Below, in pieces: positions 1-8,216 of a DNA stretch of 64,000 nucleotides. The notes below the pieces were generated by a model that saw nothing but the letters and a program-made list of their open reading frames with translations, was not told the origin of the DNA and ran no database searches. Origin of the DNA: Lachnoclostridium sp. UBA903 (lineage in GTDB: Bacteria > Bacillota > Clostridia > Lachnospirales > Lachnospiraceae); contig DBEP01000065.1 in assembly GCA_002294045.1 (NCBI GenBank), forward strand, positions 19,752-83,751, in the 5' to 3' direction. Both the position numbers and the translations under genes were made by a program. Position 1 is the first letter of the stretch, and each line of letters begins with the position of its first letter.

Positions 1-674
1 ATATTATCTTCTTTATAAAATATGGTTATTTCAAGCAGCAGTTCCGGCCGGCAGTCACGGATATTTAAATCAAATTCCAAATCCAGTGCACCTTCCGAAA
101 GAACCGGAGTCATTTTTACGCCTGACAGCGAAACAGACGGGACATATTCCATCCATACCGTTTTCCAGATGCCTGTGGTCTGAACGTACCAGCAGCCGAA
201 GTTGTCGGATTTCCAACGCTGTTTTCCCCTGGGCTGCTGCCTGTCATAGGAATCTTCCGCTTTTACTACAACAGAATTCTCACCGGGTATCACCAGATTC
301 GTAATATCAAAAGAAAATCTGGAATACCCGCCGGTATGCACTCCTGCAAAGGAACCGTTAACCCAGACCTTGGTTGTATAATCGCTTCCTTCAAAATGCA
401 GCAGCAGGCTGTTATTTGCCAGGTCCTTTGCATCAACGGTAATAACCTTTTTATACCAAACATTTTCGTGCTTGCTTTCTTCACCAATACCGCTTAACTT
501 TGTCTCATAGGTAAAAGGAACCTGGATTTTCCTCTCTGCTCTGAAATCCGCATACCATTTTTCCTGCTCTCCGCAGTTATTATCATCAAATGCAAAATCC
601 CAGGTTCCATTTAAATTCTCCCAACTGTCCCGCACAAACTGGGGCCTTGGATAATCTTTTCTGTAGCCTCTCAT
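1..674 (-). CDS. GH2 family glycosidase, N-terminal part (cut by window edge)
   Basis: The minus strand is open from an ATG at 672-674 to the window edge, about 224 residues with no stop; a GGAGG lies 6 bases before the ATG. The protein starts MRGYRKDYPRPQFVRDSW and continues with ENLNGTWDFAFDD, the usual opening of the beta-galactosidase/beta-glucuronidase sugar-binding jelly roll. A later stretch, RGKQ.W followed by CWYVQTTGIWKTVWME, is also typical of GH2. The immunoglobulin-like and TIM-barrel domains with the catalytic glutamates would lie outside the window, so the specificity (galactoside, glucuronide or mannoside) cannot be told. No signal peptide is seen, so it is likely cytoplasmic and acts on sugars brought in by the adjacent importer, 26 bases upstream in the same direction. 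Confidence 0.88.
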   Translation of the reverse strand, partial: MRGYRKDYPRPQFVRDSWENLNGTWDFAFDDNNCGEQEKWYADFRAERKIQVPFTYETKLSGIGEESKHENVWYKKVITVDAKDLANNSLLLHFEGSDYTTKVWVNGSFAGVHTGGYSRFSFDITNLVIPGENSVVVKAEDSYDRQQPRGKQRWKSDNFGCWYVQTTGIWKTVWMEYVPSVSLSGVKMTPVLSEGALDLEFDLNIRDCRPELLLEITIFYKEDN

Positions 675-700
675 ATCTTTCCTCCATTATAATAGTATTA

Positions 701-1528
701 TTACCCTTTTACTCCCGTCATGGTAATTCCTTTTACAATCTGTTTCTCAAACAGGATAAACAGAATGATTGCCGGCAAAGATGCAACCATATTGGCTGTC
801 ATGGGCCGTACATAGTCTACGGTATACGTTCCCGCAAAGGTTGGTATACCGATGGGAAGCGTAAATTTTTCACTGCTCATGGCACAAAGCAACGGCCATA
901 GGTAATTATTCCAGCTTCCCACAAAGGCAAAGATGGAAACCGTTACAAGTACCACTTTGGAAAGCGGCAGTATGATTCTGGTAAATATGGTAAACTCCCC
1001 GCCTCCGTCAATTTTTACCGATTCCAGCAGCTCATTTGGAATTCCTCTAAAAAAGGTAACCATGATAATCAGATTCATGGAACCGGCAATAGTTGGGAAT
1101 ATAAGGCCTGCATAAGTATCAATCAGATTCAGTTTATTTGCCGTAATAAACAAAGGCACAATAGTAGCCTCCCCGGGAACCATCAGACCTATCAGGAAAT
1201 AAAAATAAAGCAGCCCTTTTCCCTTAAAGTTAATCTTAGCTATGGCATATGCTGCCAGCGCAGACAAAAATACCACCAGGAACGTTGAAAGAACGGATAT
1301 AAACAGGCTGTTTAACATCCAGTTGGGAACATCGCTGTTTAAGATGATATCCGGATAATTTTCCATGGTATAAGGCGGCGCAAACCAGTCCCATATATTA
1401 ACGATTTGTTTTCCTTCCCTTTGAAAGGATACGGAAAGAGACCATATAATCGGGGTGACAAATACAAACGCAATAAGGAAGGAAAGTGCCGTAAGAAATA
1501 ATTTGCTTATCTTAATTTTCCTAATCAT
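701..1528 (-). CDS. Carbohydrate ABC transporter permease (MalG/CUT1 type)
   Basis: 275-residue integral membrane protein with about six hydrophobic segments, the usual size for MalG-type permeases. An EAA-loop-like stretch (ELLESVKIDGGGEFTIFTRI followed by ILP) near residue 175 marks the contact with the ATPase. It starts at an ATG preceded by AAGGGGG and overlaps the last 8 bases of the upstream permease gene, so the two are translationally coupled and should form the heterodimeric pore of a sugar importer. No ATPase gene lies in this cluster, as is common for Firmicutes CUT1 systems that share an MsmK-type ATPase. The sugar is unknown; the neighbouring GH2 gene suggests an oligosaccharide. 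Confidence 0.93.
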   Translation of the reverse strand: MIRKIKISKLFLTALSFLIAFVFVTPIIWSLSVSFQREGKQIVNIWDWFAPPYTMENYPDIILNSDVPNWMLNSLFISVLSTFLVVFLSALAAYAIAKINFKGKGLLYFYFLIGLMVPGEATIVPLFITANKLNLIDTYAGLIFPTIAGSMNLIIMVTFFRGIPNELLESVKIDGGGEFTIFTRIILPLSKVVLVTVSIFAFVGSWNNYLWPLLCAMSSEKFTLPIGIPTFAGTYTVDYVRPMTANMVASLPAIILFILFEKQIVKGITMTGVKG

Positions 1529-2417
1529 GCTTTGCCCCCTTACCTTGAACCTTAAGCTGTATCAACGACAATATTACCAGAATCAGAAATAACACATAGG
1601 ATATTGCGGAGGAATACCCCATATCGTTTTTCTCAAAAGCCGTTTGATAAATATACTGGATTATCGGTCTGGTACCGGTGCCGGGTCCGCCTCCCGTTAT
1701 CATATAAATCTGCCCGAATACTTTAAAACATGCAATGACCTGCAGCAGTAAAATAAGATAACTTGTAGGCTTGAGTAACGGCAGTACAATCCGGAAAAGC
1801 TGCACCCTTTTGGATGCTCCGTCAATATCTGCCGCCTCGTAAATCTGCTCCGGTATATCCTGTAATGCAGAAAGGTAAATCATCATACTAAATCCCACCG
1901 TCCACCAGATTGTCATGGACGAAATGGTAATCCAGGCCAGACGGCTGTCCTGGAGCCACTGTATTTCGGAACCCGGAGCCAGAATCCCCAAACTATGCAG
2001 AAAATTATTAATAAATCCTCTGTATGGGGCAAACATGTAGATTGCCGTAAAGGAGGCCACCGAAACCGATAATACGTTGGGCAGGTAATAGCAGGTCCGG
2101 AACAGTTTCCGTAATTTACCTGCCCTGTTGGCAAGCAAAGCTAATGCAATTGCACAAATCATCAATGCCGGAACGGTAATAACCGTAAATACCGCAGTAT
2201 TTCGTAATGCTCCCCAAAAATATTTATCCTGAATAAATTTTGAATAATTACTCAGACCGACAAATTTAATTTTTCCCATAAGTCCCCATTTATGAAGACT
2301 TACATAAACTCCCTGAATCATCGGCCATATGGTAAATATTGTATAAAAAACCAGAAACGGCAGTATATATCCGGCCGCAGCCAGTGCCGTCCTTATCTTT
2401 CCCGATTTGCTGCCCAT
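1521..2417 (-). CDS. Carbohydrate ABC transporter permease (MalF/UgpA/CUT1 type)
   Basis: 298-residue membrane permease with an N-terminal segment near residues 12-35 and further transmembrane helices. The EAA loop reads EQIYEAADIDGASKRVQLFR followed by IVLPLLKPT near residue 190, the classic CUT1 form. It follows the binding-protein gene by 60 bases and overlaps the second permease gene, giving the order binding protein, permease, permease, glycosidase. It is inferred to be one half of the inner-membrane channel for a sugar. Confidence 0.93.
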   Translation of the reverse strand: MGSKSGKIRTALAAAGYILPFLVFYTIFTIWPMIQGVYVSLHKWGLMGKIKFVGLSNYSKFIQDKYFWGALRNTAVFTVITVPALMICAIALALLANRAGKLRKLFRTCYYLPNVLSVSVASFTAIYMFAPYRGFINNFLHSLGILAPGSEIQWLQDSRLAWITISSMTIWWTVGFSMMIYLSALQDIPEQIYEAADIDGASKRVQLFRIVLPLLKPTSYLILLLQVIACFKVFGQIYMITGGGPGTGTRPIIQYIYQTAFEKNDMGYSSAISYVLFLILVILSLIQLKVQGKGAKHD

Positions 2418-2477
2418 ACTTCAACCCCCTGCTATTCATGCAATGATTTCTCTTAGAAAAAGGCGGAACTGTTGTTG

Positions 2478-3869
2478 TTAATTCAGGTTCATTTCTAATT
2501 CACCATAAAGACTGTCTATTGCCCCGGCGGAATCTGTCTGACCCGTCCAGATAGTATTCAGGTTTGTTATCATTGCATCCTTCATAGCATAAAAATTAGG
2601 ATTTTTAGCCGGCAGTACGGCAGTATCCAAAGCGCCTTTATAATCGCTTCTGTAATCCATGGACAAATATTCCTGACTATCAAGTACGGATTTATTGGAG
2701 GGGATCTGTCCGGATTTAGCCCAGGCGGCGGCTCCTTTTGAAGATACATTATAAATAAATTCAACCGCTGCCTTTGTTTCCTCTTCTGTCCTGTCTTTGT
2801 TATATGGGATAATTAAGGTATGAGCGTCTGCCCAGCAGGCATTCTTCTCAAATAACTGCGGAAAGGACTGAGCGCCGAAATTCAGGTTTTCCGTCTGTTC
2901 AAAAGCTCCCGTAGCCCAGGTTCCGCCGATACAAAGGCCTGCCTGGCCGCTCTGGAAAAATGCCTGATGGTCGTCAATACCCTGGCTGACATACCCCCTG
3001 TCATATAACCCTTTTACAAAGTCCGCGGCTTTGACCGCTATGTCCTTATCCATGGTAACTTCCGTTCCTTCTTCATCCACCAGGGCAGTTCCGTTCATCT
3101 GAAAATAAACGGCCCACCATAAACGGTATGGATCATCACCGGAGTTGGTTATGGCAATGGGGGAAGCACCATCCGGAAGCACTGCCTTGATTTTATCCAG
3201 TATTGCATAGAAATCCGCCTCGCTTCCTATATCAAGCTGGCCGGCCGCATTCAAGACAACACCTGCATTTTCCAATATATCTTTATTAAAATACAATATC
3301 TCCGCATGGGTATCCAAAGGCATTGCATAGAAGGAACCGTCAAAAGTAACACTGTTTTTCGTCGTATCCGTATACTGTCCCCAGTCGACTCCAATCTCAC
3401 CGGAGTAATCATCTATGGGAATTACAACGCCCTGTTCCACCAATTCCGGAAGCTTTGATACATGGGCCACACCAATATCAGGCCCTTTTTTGGCTGCTAC
3501 GGCCGTCTGGAGCTTCGTATAATAATCTCCCCAGACTAACATAATGGATTGGACACCCGTAGTGGGATTTGTTGCATTATAATCTGAAATAATGGTATCC
3601 ATAAAAGTTCCGTCACCGCCGCTGAATAATGACCAGAATACCAATTTGCCTTCTTCCGTTTTTACATTCTCCGGGTTGTTGACTGTACCGTCTTCGTTCA
3701 CATCTGCCGTATCTGTCGATTCGGCTTTATCTTTTGTGTCCGTAACGTCGGTCTGTTTCTGCCCATTGTCCGTGTTTGCGGTACTGTCCGCATTTTTACC
3801 GGAGCAGCCTGTGAAAAAAAAGGTCAGAAGACTTACCGCTACCAATACACATAATAATTTTTTCTCCAT
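2478..3869 (-). CDS. Extracellular sugar-binding lipoprotein of ABC transporter
   Basis: 463-residue solute-binding protein. Residues 1-22 form a lipoprotein signal peptide ending in a lipobox (LLTFFFTGC-SGK), so Cys22 should be lipidated. It is followed by a long Asp/Thr/Ser-rich linker (about residues 25-70), a common tether in Firmicutes. The rest has features of family 1 extracellular solute-binding proteins, including VFWSLFSGGDG near the start of the mature fold and aromatic-rich pocket segments (RLWWAVYFQMNG). It is the first gene of the importer cluster; an AGGAGG-type site precedes the ATG. The substrate is not recognisable. Confidence 0.92.
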   Translation of the reverse strand: MEKKLLCVLVAVSLLTFFFTGCSGKNADSTANTDNGQKQTDVTDTKDKAESTDTADVNEDGTVNNPENVKTEEGKLVFWSLFSGGDGTFMDTIISDYNATNPTTGVQSIMLVWGDYYTKLQTAVAAKKGPDIGVAHVSKLPELVEQGVVIPIDDYSGEIGVDWGQYTDTTKNSVTFDGSFYAMPLDTHAEILYFNKDILENAGVVLNAAGQLDIGSEADFYAILDKIKAVLPDGASPIAITNSGDDPYRLWWAVYFQMNGTALVDEEGTEVTMDKDIAVKAADFVKGLYDRGYVSQGIDDHQAFFQSGQAGLCIGGTWATGAFEQTENLNFGAQSFPQLFEKNACWADAHTLIIPYNKDRTEEETKAAVEFIYNVSSKGAAAWAKSGQIPSNKSVLDSQEYLSMDYRSDYKGALDTAVLPAKNPNFYAMKDAMITNLNTIWTGQTDSAGAIDSLYGELEMNLN

Positions 3870-4216
3870 AAAAATACCTCCTTTACCAATTTGATTTCAT
3901 TAAAGTTTATATTATAAAGCATCATCTTAGTAATACATTGTAATACATTGTCATCCGATATATAAATTTTATCTTTATAACACTAATATTGTTGAATTAT
4001 ACATTTTTATAAATTAAGATTATTATTATTACATATTTATTGTTTCTTATTTTTTATTTTAAGTTATTATATATAAATTGTCAATGTCGTTTATGAATTA
4101 TTTTAAATATATTTTATAGTGATTATTGCTATTTTAACAGTTATATTGTTCTATTAATTTTCGGCCTATATATTTAAACATAAATATTGTTTAAATATTA
4201 TCGAAGTGTATTTATT

Positions 4217-4238
4217 TCATAGGACGAACTTTCCTGTA
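4217..4238. repeat. Terminator-associated palindrome, copy 1
   Basis: TCATAGGACGAACTTTCCTG, with AGGA and TCCT as inverted arms. A near-identical copy is at 33102-33123 and a variant at 50605-50626. Read on the minus strand, each copy follows a Rho-independent terminator within a few bases of its T-tract. Confidence 0.7.
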
Positions 4239-4245
4239 AAATTAA

Positions 4246-4282
4246 AAAGGCGATTTAAGCTGATACTTCTTAAATCGCCTTT
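4246..4282 (-). terminator. Rho-independent terminator of the ArsR-type regulator gene
   Basis: Perfect 14-bp stem (AAAGGCGATTTAAG, 4246-4259, with its complement at 4269-4282) and a 9-base loop. On the minus strand it is followed by TTTTTAATTTT. It lies 24 bases after the stop codon of the gene ending at 4307. Confidence 0.85.
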
Positions 4283-4306
4283 CCATCTTTTTAAGTTATA
4301 AACCAT

Positions 4307-5230
4307 TTAACAATATTCTACATTCAGAATTATATCCTGGGCATAATCCCCGAAACCTTTGCCGAATAAATTAAATCCTCCCGCATATTTTGCATCTGCC
4401 TTATTTCCAATCCTGACTGTAATGGAAGATTGGTCCATAATATTTAATTCCCTCAGGATGCGTTTAAATACTTTTCTTTCATTCACAAAAGCGCCTTCCT
4501 GATTAATCTCCCAGGTCATTAAAAGCCCATGCTGGGTATTGCCGGATTGCCAGGTAGCCGGATTCAGGCGTCCCCTTCTGGCACCAAAGTCTCCCGGGCT
4601 TGTGAAGGTCCCGCACTCCTGTCCGTTAATCCACAGGGTAATGTCGGACTTCCAGTCTTCCCGGTAACTGGGCGCCTCGGAACAGATTTCCATGGATAAA
4701 CTGAGCCGTTTGGGTTCTCTTCCCTTAGGAACCGGATTGGGAAATCGGTATTCCAGGTAGCCGCCCGAACTCCATATAATCTGCGCCTGTATCCGTTCCG
4801 GAAGATAAAAGCAATACTCCGTATCCTCCATTCCGATGATGTGTTCCCTGTCAGCAAGTCCGCAGGTAGGAATTACACTGCATTCCGAAAAGGCACCAAT
4901 AGGCATTTCCACGCTGGCAACCTCATTGATATGATAGTTGGTAGCAATAAGGCTGATATTTACATAATCTTTTTTCCGGTTACAGAGTTTCATGGAGCCT
5001 CTTGTTCCGGGCTGTTCTTCCAGCCGTATCAGATTTGCCTTCTCCAGTACTTTAACATGAAGGGCAGCACTCGATGCCGGTATATTAAGCTTTTTTGCTA
5101 TTTCATTTATAATTAATCCTTCATGATGCAGCAATTTTAAGATCTCAATACGAACCGGCGACGATAAGGCTTTTGCAACTTCACACAACTCCTCTTTATT
5201 TTCCATGTTTAATTCAACAATCTTTGCCAC
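4307..5230 (-). CDS. ArsR-type winged-helix regulator with large C-terminal domain
   Basis: 307 residues. Residues 10-90 form a winged helix of the ArsR/HTH_20 kind: CEVAKALSSPVRIEILKLLH, then IINEIAKKLNIPASSAALHV as the recognition helix region. The remaining 210 residues do not resemble a metal sensor; no paired-Cys metal site is apparent. They look like a beta-rich ligand or partner domain (WSSGGYLEYRFPNPVPKG, LWINGQECGTFTSPGDFG). The gene lies between the sugar importer and nfo, so control of the importer in response to a sugar is plausible but inferred. GTATTACAA at 5267-5275, 37 bases before the ATG, may be an autoregulatory site. A strong terminator follows the gene. Confidence 0.8.
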   Translation of the reverse strand: MAKIVELNMENKEELCEVAKALSSPVRIEILKLLHHEGLIINEIAKKLNIPASSAALHVKVLEKANLIRLEEQPGTRGSMKLCNRKKDYVNISLIATNYHINEVASVEMPIGAFSECSVIPTCGLADREHIIGMEDTEYCFYLPERIQAQIIWSSGGYLEYRFPNPVPKGREPKRLSLSMEICSEAPSYREDWKSDITLWINGQECGTFTSPGDFGARRGRLNPATWQSGNTQHGLLMTWEINQEGAFVNERKVFKRILRELNIMDQSSITVRIGNKADAKYAGGFNLFGKGFGDYAQDIILNVEYC

Positions 5231-5309
5231 TGTAATTCCTGCCTTTCTCTATTATCTGTATATAACGTATTACAAATAGGAATATTCCTTGGAATTTTCA
5301 CAATCGCAG

Positions 5310-6206
5310 TTAATTCTCACCCAGTATATCCTGTATCAGTTCCGGGTTGAATTTTTTGTTTTTAAACATGGCAATTTCATGTTTATACGGAGAAAGCGAC
5401 TTTTTGCTGTTGCCGGATACCGGTACATACGGCGTCTCTAAAATTTTGGGTATCTCCTCGAAATCTTTATGATGCACAATGTAATTCAACGCATCAAATC
5501 CGATTTTTCCAAACCCGATATTTTCATGACGGTCTTTTTTAGCACCGAGGCTATTCTTACTGTCATTAATATGAAATACTGCAATCTGTCCTTTTCCGAT
5601 TGTTTTGTCAAAATTATCAATAACCCCGTCGAAGTCATTAACAATATCATAGCCGGAATCAAAGGTGTGGCAGGTATCAAAGCATACTCGCAACTTGTCA
5701 TTATACTTCACACCGTCATAAATGCGGGCCAGTTCTTCAAAGCTTTTGCCTACCTCACTCCCTTTTCCTGCCATGGTTTCCAGGGCAATATACGCTTTCG
5801 TCTCTCTGTCCAGCACTTTATTTATTCCTCTAATAATCCGGGCAATTCCCTCTTCTTCACCGGCTCCCACATGGGATCCGGGATGGAGCACAAGAATCCG
5901 GCTATTTAAAGCCTCCGTTCTCTTTAACTCGGAAGCCAGGAAATCCGTTGCAAAAGTATCTTCCTTAACCGTATTACCCAAATTAATAATATAAGGCGCA
6001 TGCACAATCATATCTGAAATACCGTGTTCTTCCATATATTCTAGTCCGGCAGCGATATTCAAATCTTCAATTTTCTTACGTCTTGTATTCTGCGGTGCCC
6101 CGGTATATATCATAAATGTATTGGCACCATACTCTGCCGCTTCCATGGCAGAACCTAACAGCATCTCTTTTCCCCTCATCCCTACATGGGAACCTATTTT
6201 CAGCAT
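5310..6206 (-). CDS. nfo: Endonuclease IV (AP endonuclease)
   Basis: 298-residue TIM-barrel metalloenzyme of base-excision repair that cleaves DNA 5' to abasic sites, with three metal ions. Family signatures seen: NLGNTVKED, HPGSHVGAGEEEG, IALETMAGKGSEVG, CFDTCHTFDSGYD and FHINDSKNSLGAKKDRHENI, which carry the His/Glu/Asp metal ligands. Length is normal for bacterial Nfo (about 280-300). It is transcribed toward the ArsR-type gene with a 79-base gap and probably has its own promoter upstream. Nothing unusual. Confidence 0.96.
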   Translation of the reverse strand: MLKIGSHVGMRGKEMLLGSAMEAAEYGANTFMIYTGAPQNTRRKKIEDLNIAAGLEYMEEHGISDMIVHAPYIINLGNTVKEDTFATDFLASELKRTEALNSRILVLHPGSHVGAGEEEGIARIIRGINKVLDRETKAYIALETMAGKGSEVGKSFEELARIYDGVKYNDKLRVCFDTCHTFDSGYDIVNDFDGVIDNFDKTIGKGQIAVFHINDSKNSLGAKKDRHENIGFGKIGFDALNYIVHHKDFEEIPKILETPYVPVSGNSKKSLSPYKHEIAMFKNKKFNPELIQDILGEN

Positions 6207-6436
6207 TCCAAAACTCCTGTCTTATCATTTTAAAGTTTTCTTATGGTGTCACATCCCTTATCCGGTCTTTTATAAATTGTTTCTATTCATAGCATTATTA
6301 TACATAAACAAAACATGTTCATAGCCTTGTTGCTCCAGCCGGAAATTACAAGCCGGCCTGGAAATTCCTCTTTCTCTTTCATTATAACATAAAATCCAAT
6401 TAATTGTAGCAGGAGAATAATTTTCATTCATTTTTA

Positions 6437-6465
6437 TTGACTTCACTGTTTATTTATGCTACTGT
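6437..6465 (+). promoter_or_regulatory. Candidate sigma-A promoter of the oadB-like operon leader
   Basis: TTGACT (6437-6442), 17-base spacer, TACTGT (6460-6465). It is the best -35/-10 pair upstream of the gene at 6697; transcription would start near 6472. Confidence 0.5.
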
Positions 6466-6525
6466 ATTCGTAATTAGATATAGGGGAGTAGTCGGCAAAA
6501 TAAGCGCTCATTCATACCAGCTTAT

Positions 6526-6550
6526 TAGAGCATTTTTCAAACATGCTCTA
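6526..6550. repeat. Short palindromic copy of the CTAG-terminal dispersed repeat
   Basis: TAGAGCAT (6526-6533) and ATGCTCTA (6543-6550) frame TTTTCAAAC. The run GCATTTTTCAAACATGCTCT, followed by AGT, matches copies near 14074-14142, 24020-24046 and 40671-40699. Confidence 0.6.
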
Positions 6551-6605
6551 GTGCAGTTAAGCCAACATCATGGACAAATTGTTCTGGTTTAATTTGAAAT
6601 GACAA

Positions 6606-6639
6606 GACCTGTATCCTTTTTTTTGGGTATAGGTTTTTT
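6606..6639 (+). terminator. Terminator-like hairpin inside the leader (candidate attenuator)
   Basis: CCTGTATCC (6608-6616) pairs with GGGTATAGG (6625-6633), including two G-T pairs, around a T8 loop. T6 follows at once (6634-6639). It lies 57 bases before the start codon of the downstream gene and 140 bases after the candidate promoter. Confidence 0.6.
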
Positions 6640-6696
6640 ATTTGCTATAAATCCTATAACTTTAATATTGTACTAGCACGAAGGGAGAAACTTGTT

Positions 6697-7833
6697 ATGG
6701 ACTTTTTATTATCGGGAATTACATCTATTACAATCCCGCAATTAATTATGTATGCAGTAGGCATAATTTTAATTTATCTGGCAATTGTGAAAGGATATGA
6801 ACCTTCCTTATTATTGCCTATGGGATTTGGTGCTATTCTGGTCAATTTGCCATCATCGGGTGTACTAAATCAGACATTAAGCGGAATCGGCGAAACACAA
6901 GGTATTATTGAGTGGCTTTTCCATGTGGGGATTGAAGCCTCGGAAGCCCTGCCTATTCTACTATTCATCGGAATCGGCGCCATGATTGACTTCGGTCCGC
7001 TGCTTTCGAATCCTATTATGTTTTTATTCGGAGCCGCCGCTCAGTTTGGTATCTTCTTCACCTTAACCATTGCAACTTTATTGGGTTTTGATTTAGCTGA
7101 TGCTGCCTCCATAGGAATTATCGGTGCGGCTGACGGTCCCACTTCCATATTAGTGTCCCAATTATTAAATTCAAAATACATCGGTGCTATTGCGGTAGCC
7201 GCTTATTCCTATATGGCTTTGGTTCCGTTGGTACAGCCTGTTGCCATTAAATTAGTTACCACCAAAAAAGAACGTTTAATCCGTATGCCATATAATCCGG
7301 TATCCGTATCAAAAAGAATAAAAATCATATTCCCTATCATGGTTACTTTTATAGCCGGTTTGGTTGCACCTATGTCCGTTGCATTAGTTGGTTTCTTAAT
7401 GTTCGGCAATCTGCTCCGTGAATGCGGCGTATTGAACAGCTTATCTGAAGCAGCTCAGGATTCACTGGCTAACCTTATTACATTACTGCTTGGTATAACC
7501 ATATCTTTTAGCATGAAAGCAGAAGCTTTTGTTACATGGCAGACTATATTAATCATGGGACTTGGTCTGGTGGCCTTTATATTTGATACTATCGGCGGTG
7601 TATTGTTTGCAAAGATTATTAATCTTTTCCGCAAGAACAAAATCAATCCTATGATAGGCGCAGCCGGGATTTCCGCATTCCCTATGTCGGCCCGTGTAAT
7701 TCAGAAGATGGCAATTAAGGAAGATCCGACCAACCACATATTAATGCATGCAATCGGCGCCAACGTTTCCGGACAGATTGCTTCCGTTGTGGCAGGTGGA
7801 ATTATAATCGGCCTGGTTAGTAATCTTCTATAA
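6697..7833 (+). CDS. Sodium-ion-translocating decarboxylase beta subunit (OadB/GcdB/MmdB family)
   Basis: 378-residue polytopic membrane protein, standard length for the family that couples decarboxylation of a biotin-bound carboxyl group to Na+ export. Hallmarks seen: GIIGAADGPTSILVSQLL near residue 145, with the conserved Asp of the ion path, and SYMALVPLVQP near residue 170. The start has AAGGGAG 9 bases upstream. A 49-residue gamma-like gene follows by 99 bases. No carboxyltransferase alpha subunit or biotin carrier is adjacent, so the decarboxylated acid (oxaloacetate, glutaconyl-CoA or methylmalonyl-CoA) cannot be named, and those subunits must be elsewhere or the unit works differently. 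Confidence 0.93.
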   Translation: MDFLLSGITSITIPQLIMYAVGIILIYLAIVKGYEPSLLLPMGFGAILVNLPSSGVLNQTLSGIGETQGIIEWLFHVGIEASEALPILLFIGIGAMIDFGPLLSNPIMFLFGAAAQFGIFFTLTIATLLGFDLADAASIGIIGAADGPTSILVSQLLNSKYIGAIAVAAYSYMALVPLVQPVAIKLVTTKKERLIRMPYNPVSVSKRIKIIFPIMVTFIAGLVAPMSVALVGFLMFGNLLRECGVLNSLSEAAQDSLANLITLLLGITISFSMKAEAFVTWQTILIMGLGLVAFIFDTIGGVLFAKIINLFRKNKINPMIGAAGISAFPMSARVIQKMAIKEDPTNHILMHAIGANVSGQIASVVAGGIIIGLVSNLL

Positions 7834-7932
7834 CAATAAATTCGTTTTTGTGACTATTTTTTATTCCTTTATAAATAAAAGTTATGTACCATAATTTAGC
7901 GGGAACCAGTTGACTTAGAAAGGAGTTGTCTT

Positions 7933-8082
7933 ATGCTTGAAGATGTTTTAATAACCCTGGATATTATGTGGAAAGGAATGTTCGGTATTTTTTCCGTTAT
8001 CTTAATAATTACACTTATAGTTATACTTATTCAGAAGTTCGAGCAGAAGTTACCGGATAAAGCTTCTGAAAAGGAACAGTAA
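7933..8082 (+). CDS. Small OadG-like sodium pump gamma subunit (49 aa)
   Basis: Short ORF with an excellent ribosome site (AAAGGAGTTGTCTT before ATG 7933-7935) and a TAA stop at 8080. The protein has one transmembrane helix (GMFGIFSVILIITLIVILI, residues 15-33) and a charged C-terminal tail ending KASEKEQ. Size, the GM.GIF.VILII motif and position directly after the beta subunit match OadG/MmdD-type small subunits that anchor the complex. It lacks the long Pro/Ala linker of enterobacterial OadG. Same strand as oadB, so probably one transcript. Confidence 0.75.
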   Translation: MLEDVLITLDIMWKGMFGIFSVILIITLIVILIQKFEQKLPDKASEKEQ

Positions 8083-8190
8083 TTCCAAACTCCGGGGCTG
8101 ATGCAAAATAATAATTTACCGGGCTTGGGAGAATATATAGTTTATATTTCCACAAAGTACAGTTTACAAGGAAATACACAGGGCAAAGGT

Positions 8191-8216
8191 CTGACGGGTG
8201 GTGTTCTGCCCGTCAG
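8191..8216. terminator. Hairpin shared by the ends of the OadG-like gene and the recombinase remnant
   Basis: CTGACGGG (8191-8198) and CCCGTCAG (8209-8216) form a perfect 8-bp stem followed by ATTTT on the plus strand. On the minus strand it begins at the stop codon of the recombinase remnant. It may terminate the oadB transcript, or be the remnant's own terminator, or both. Confidence 0.5.

Larger units (their letters stand above)
3870..4306. promoter_or_regulatory. AT-rich intergenic region: sugar operon control region, tandem decamers
   Basis: This 437-base region has no credible gene. A TATAAT-like box (minus strand, about 3909-3916) could be the -10 of the importer promoter. Immediately upstream are two exact tandem copies of TAATACATTG (3931-3940, 3941-3950). 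On the minus strand they contain GTATTACAA, which recurs at 5267-5275 ahead of the ArsR-type regulator, so they may be its binding sites (inference). The far end holds the regulator gene's terminator and one copy of a dispersed palindrome. Confidence 0.5.
6207..6696 (+). promoter_or_regulatory. Long leader of the decarboxylase-beta operon with promoter and two hairpins
   Basis: This 490-base gap has no convincing ORF. The only strong plus-strand promoter I see is TTGACT-17-TACTGT at 6437-6465, giving a predicted leader of about 225 bases. The leader holds a palindrome (TAGAGCAT...ATGCTCTA, 6526-6550) that belongs to the dispersed repeat family, then a terminator-like hairpin at 6606-6639. AAGGGAG precedes the ATG at 6697. 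The arrangement suggests attenuation or a short independent RNA. Confidence 0.5.
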
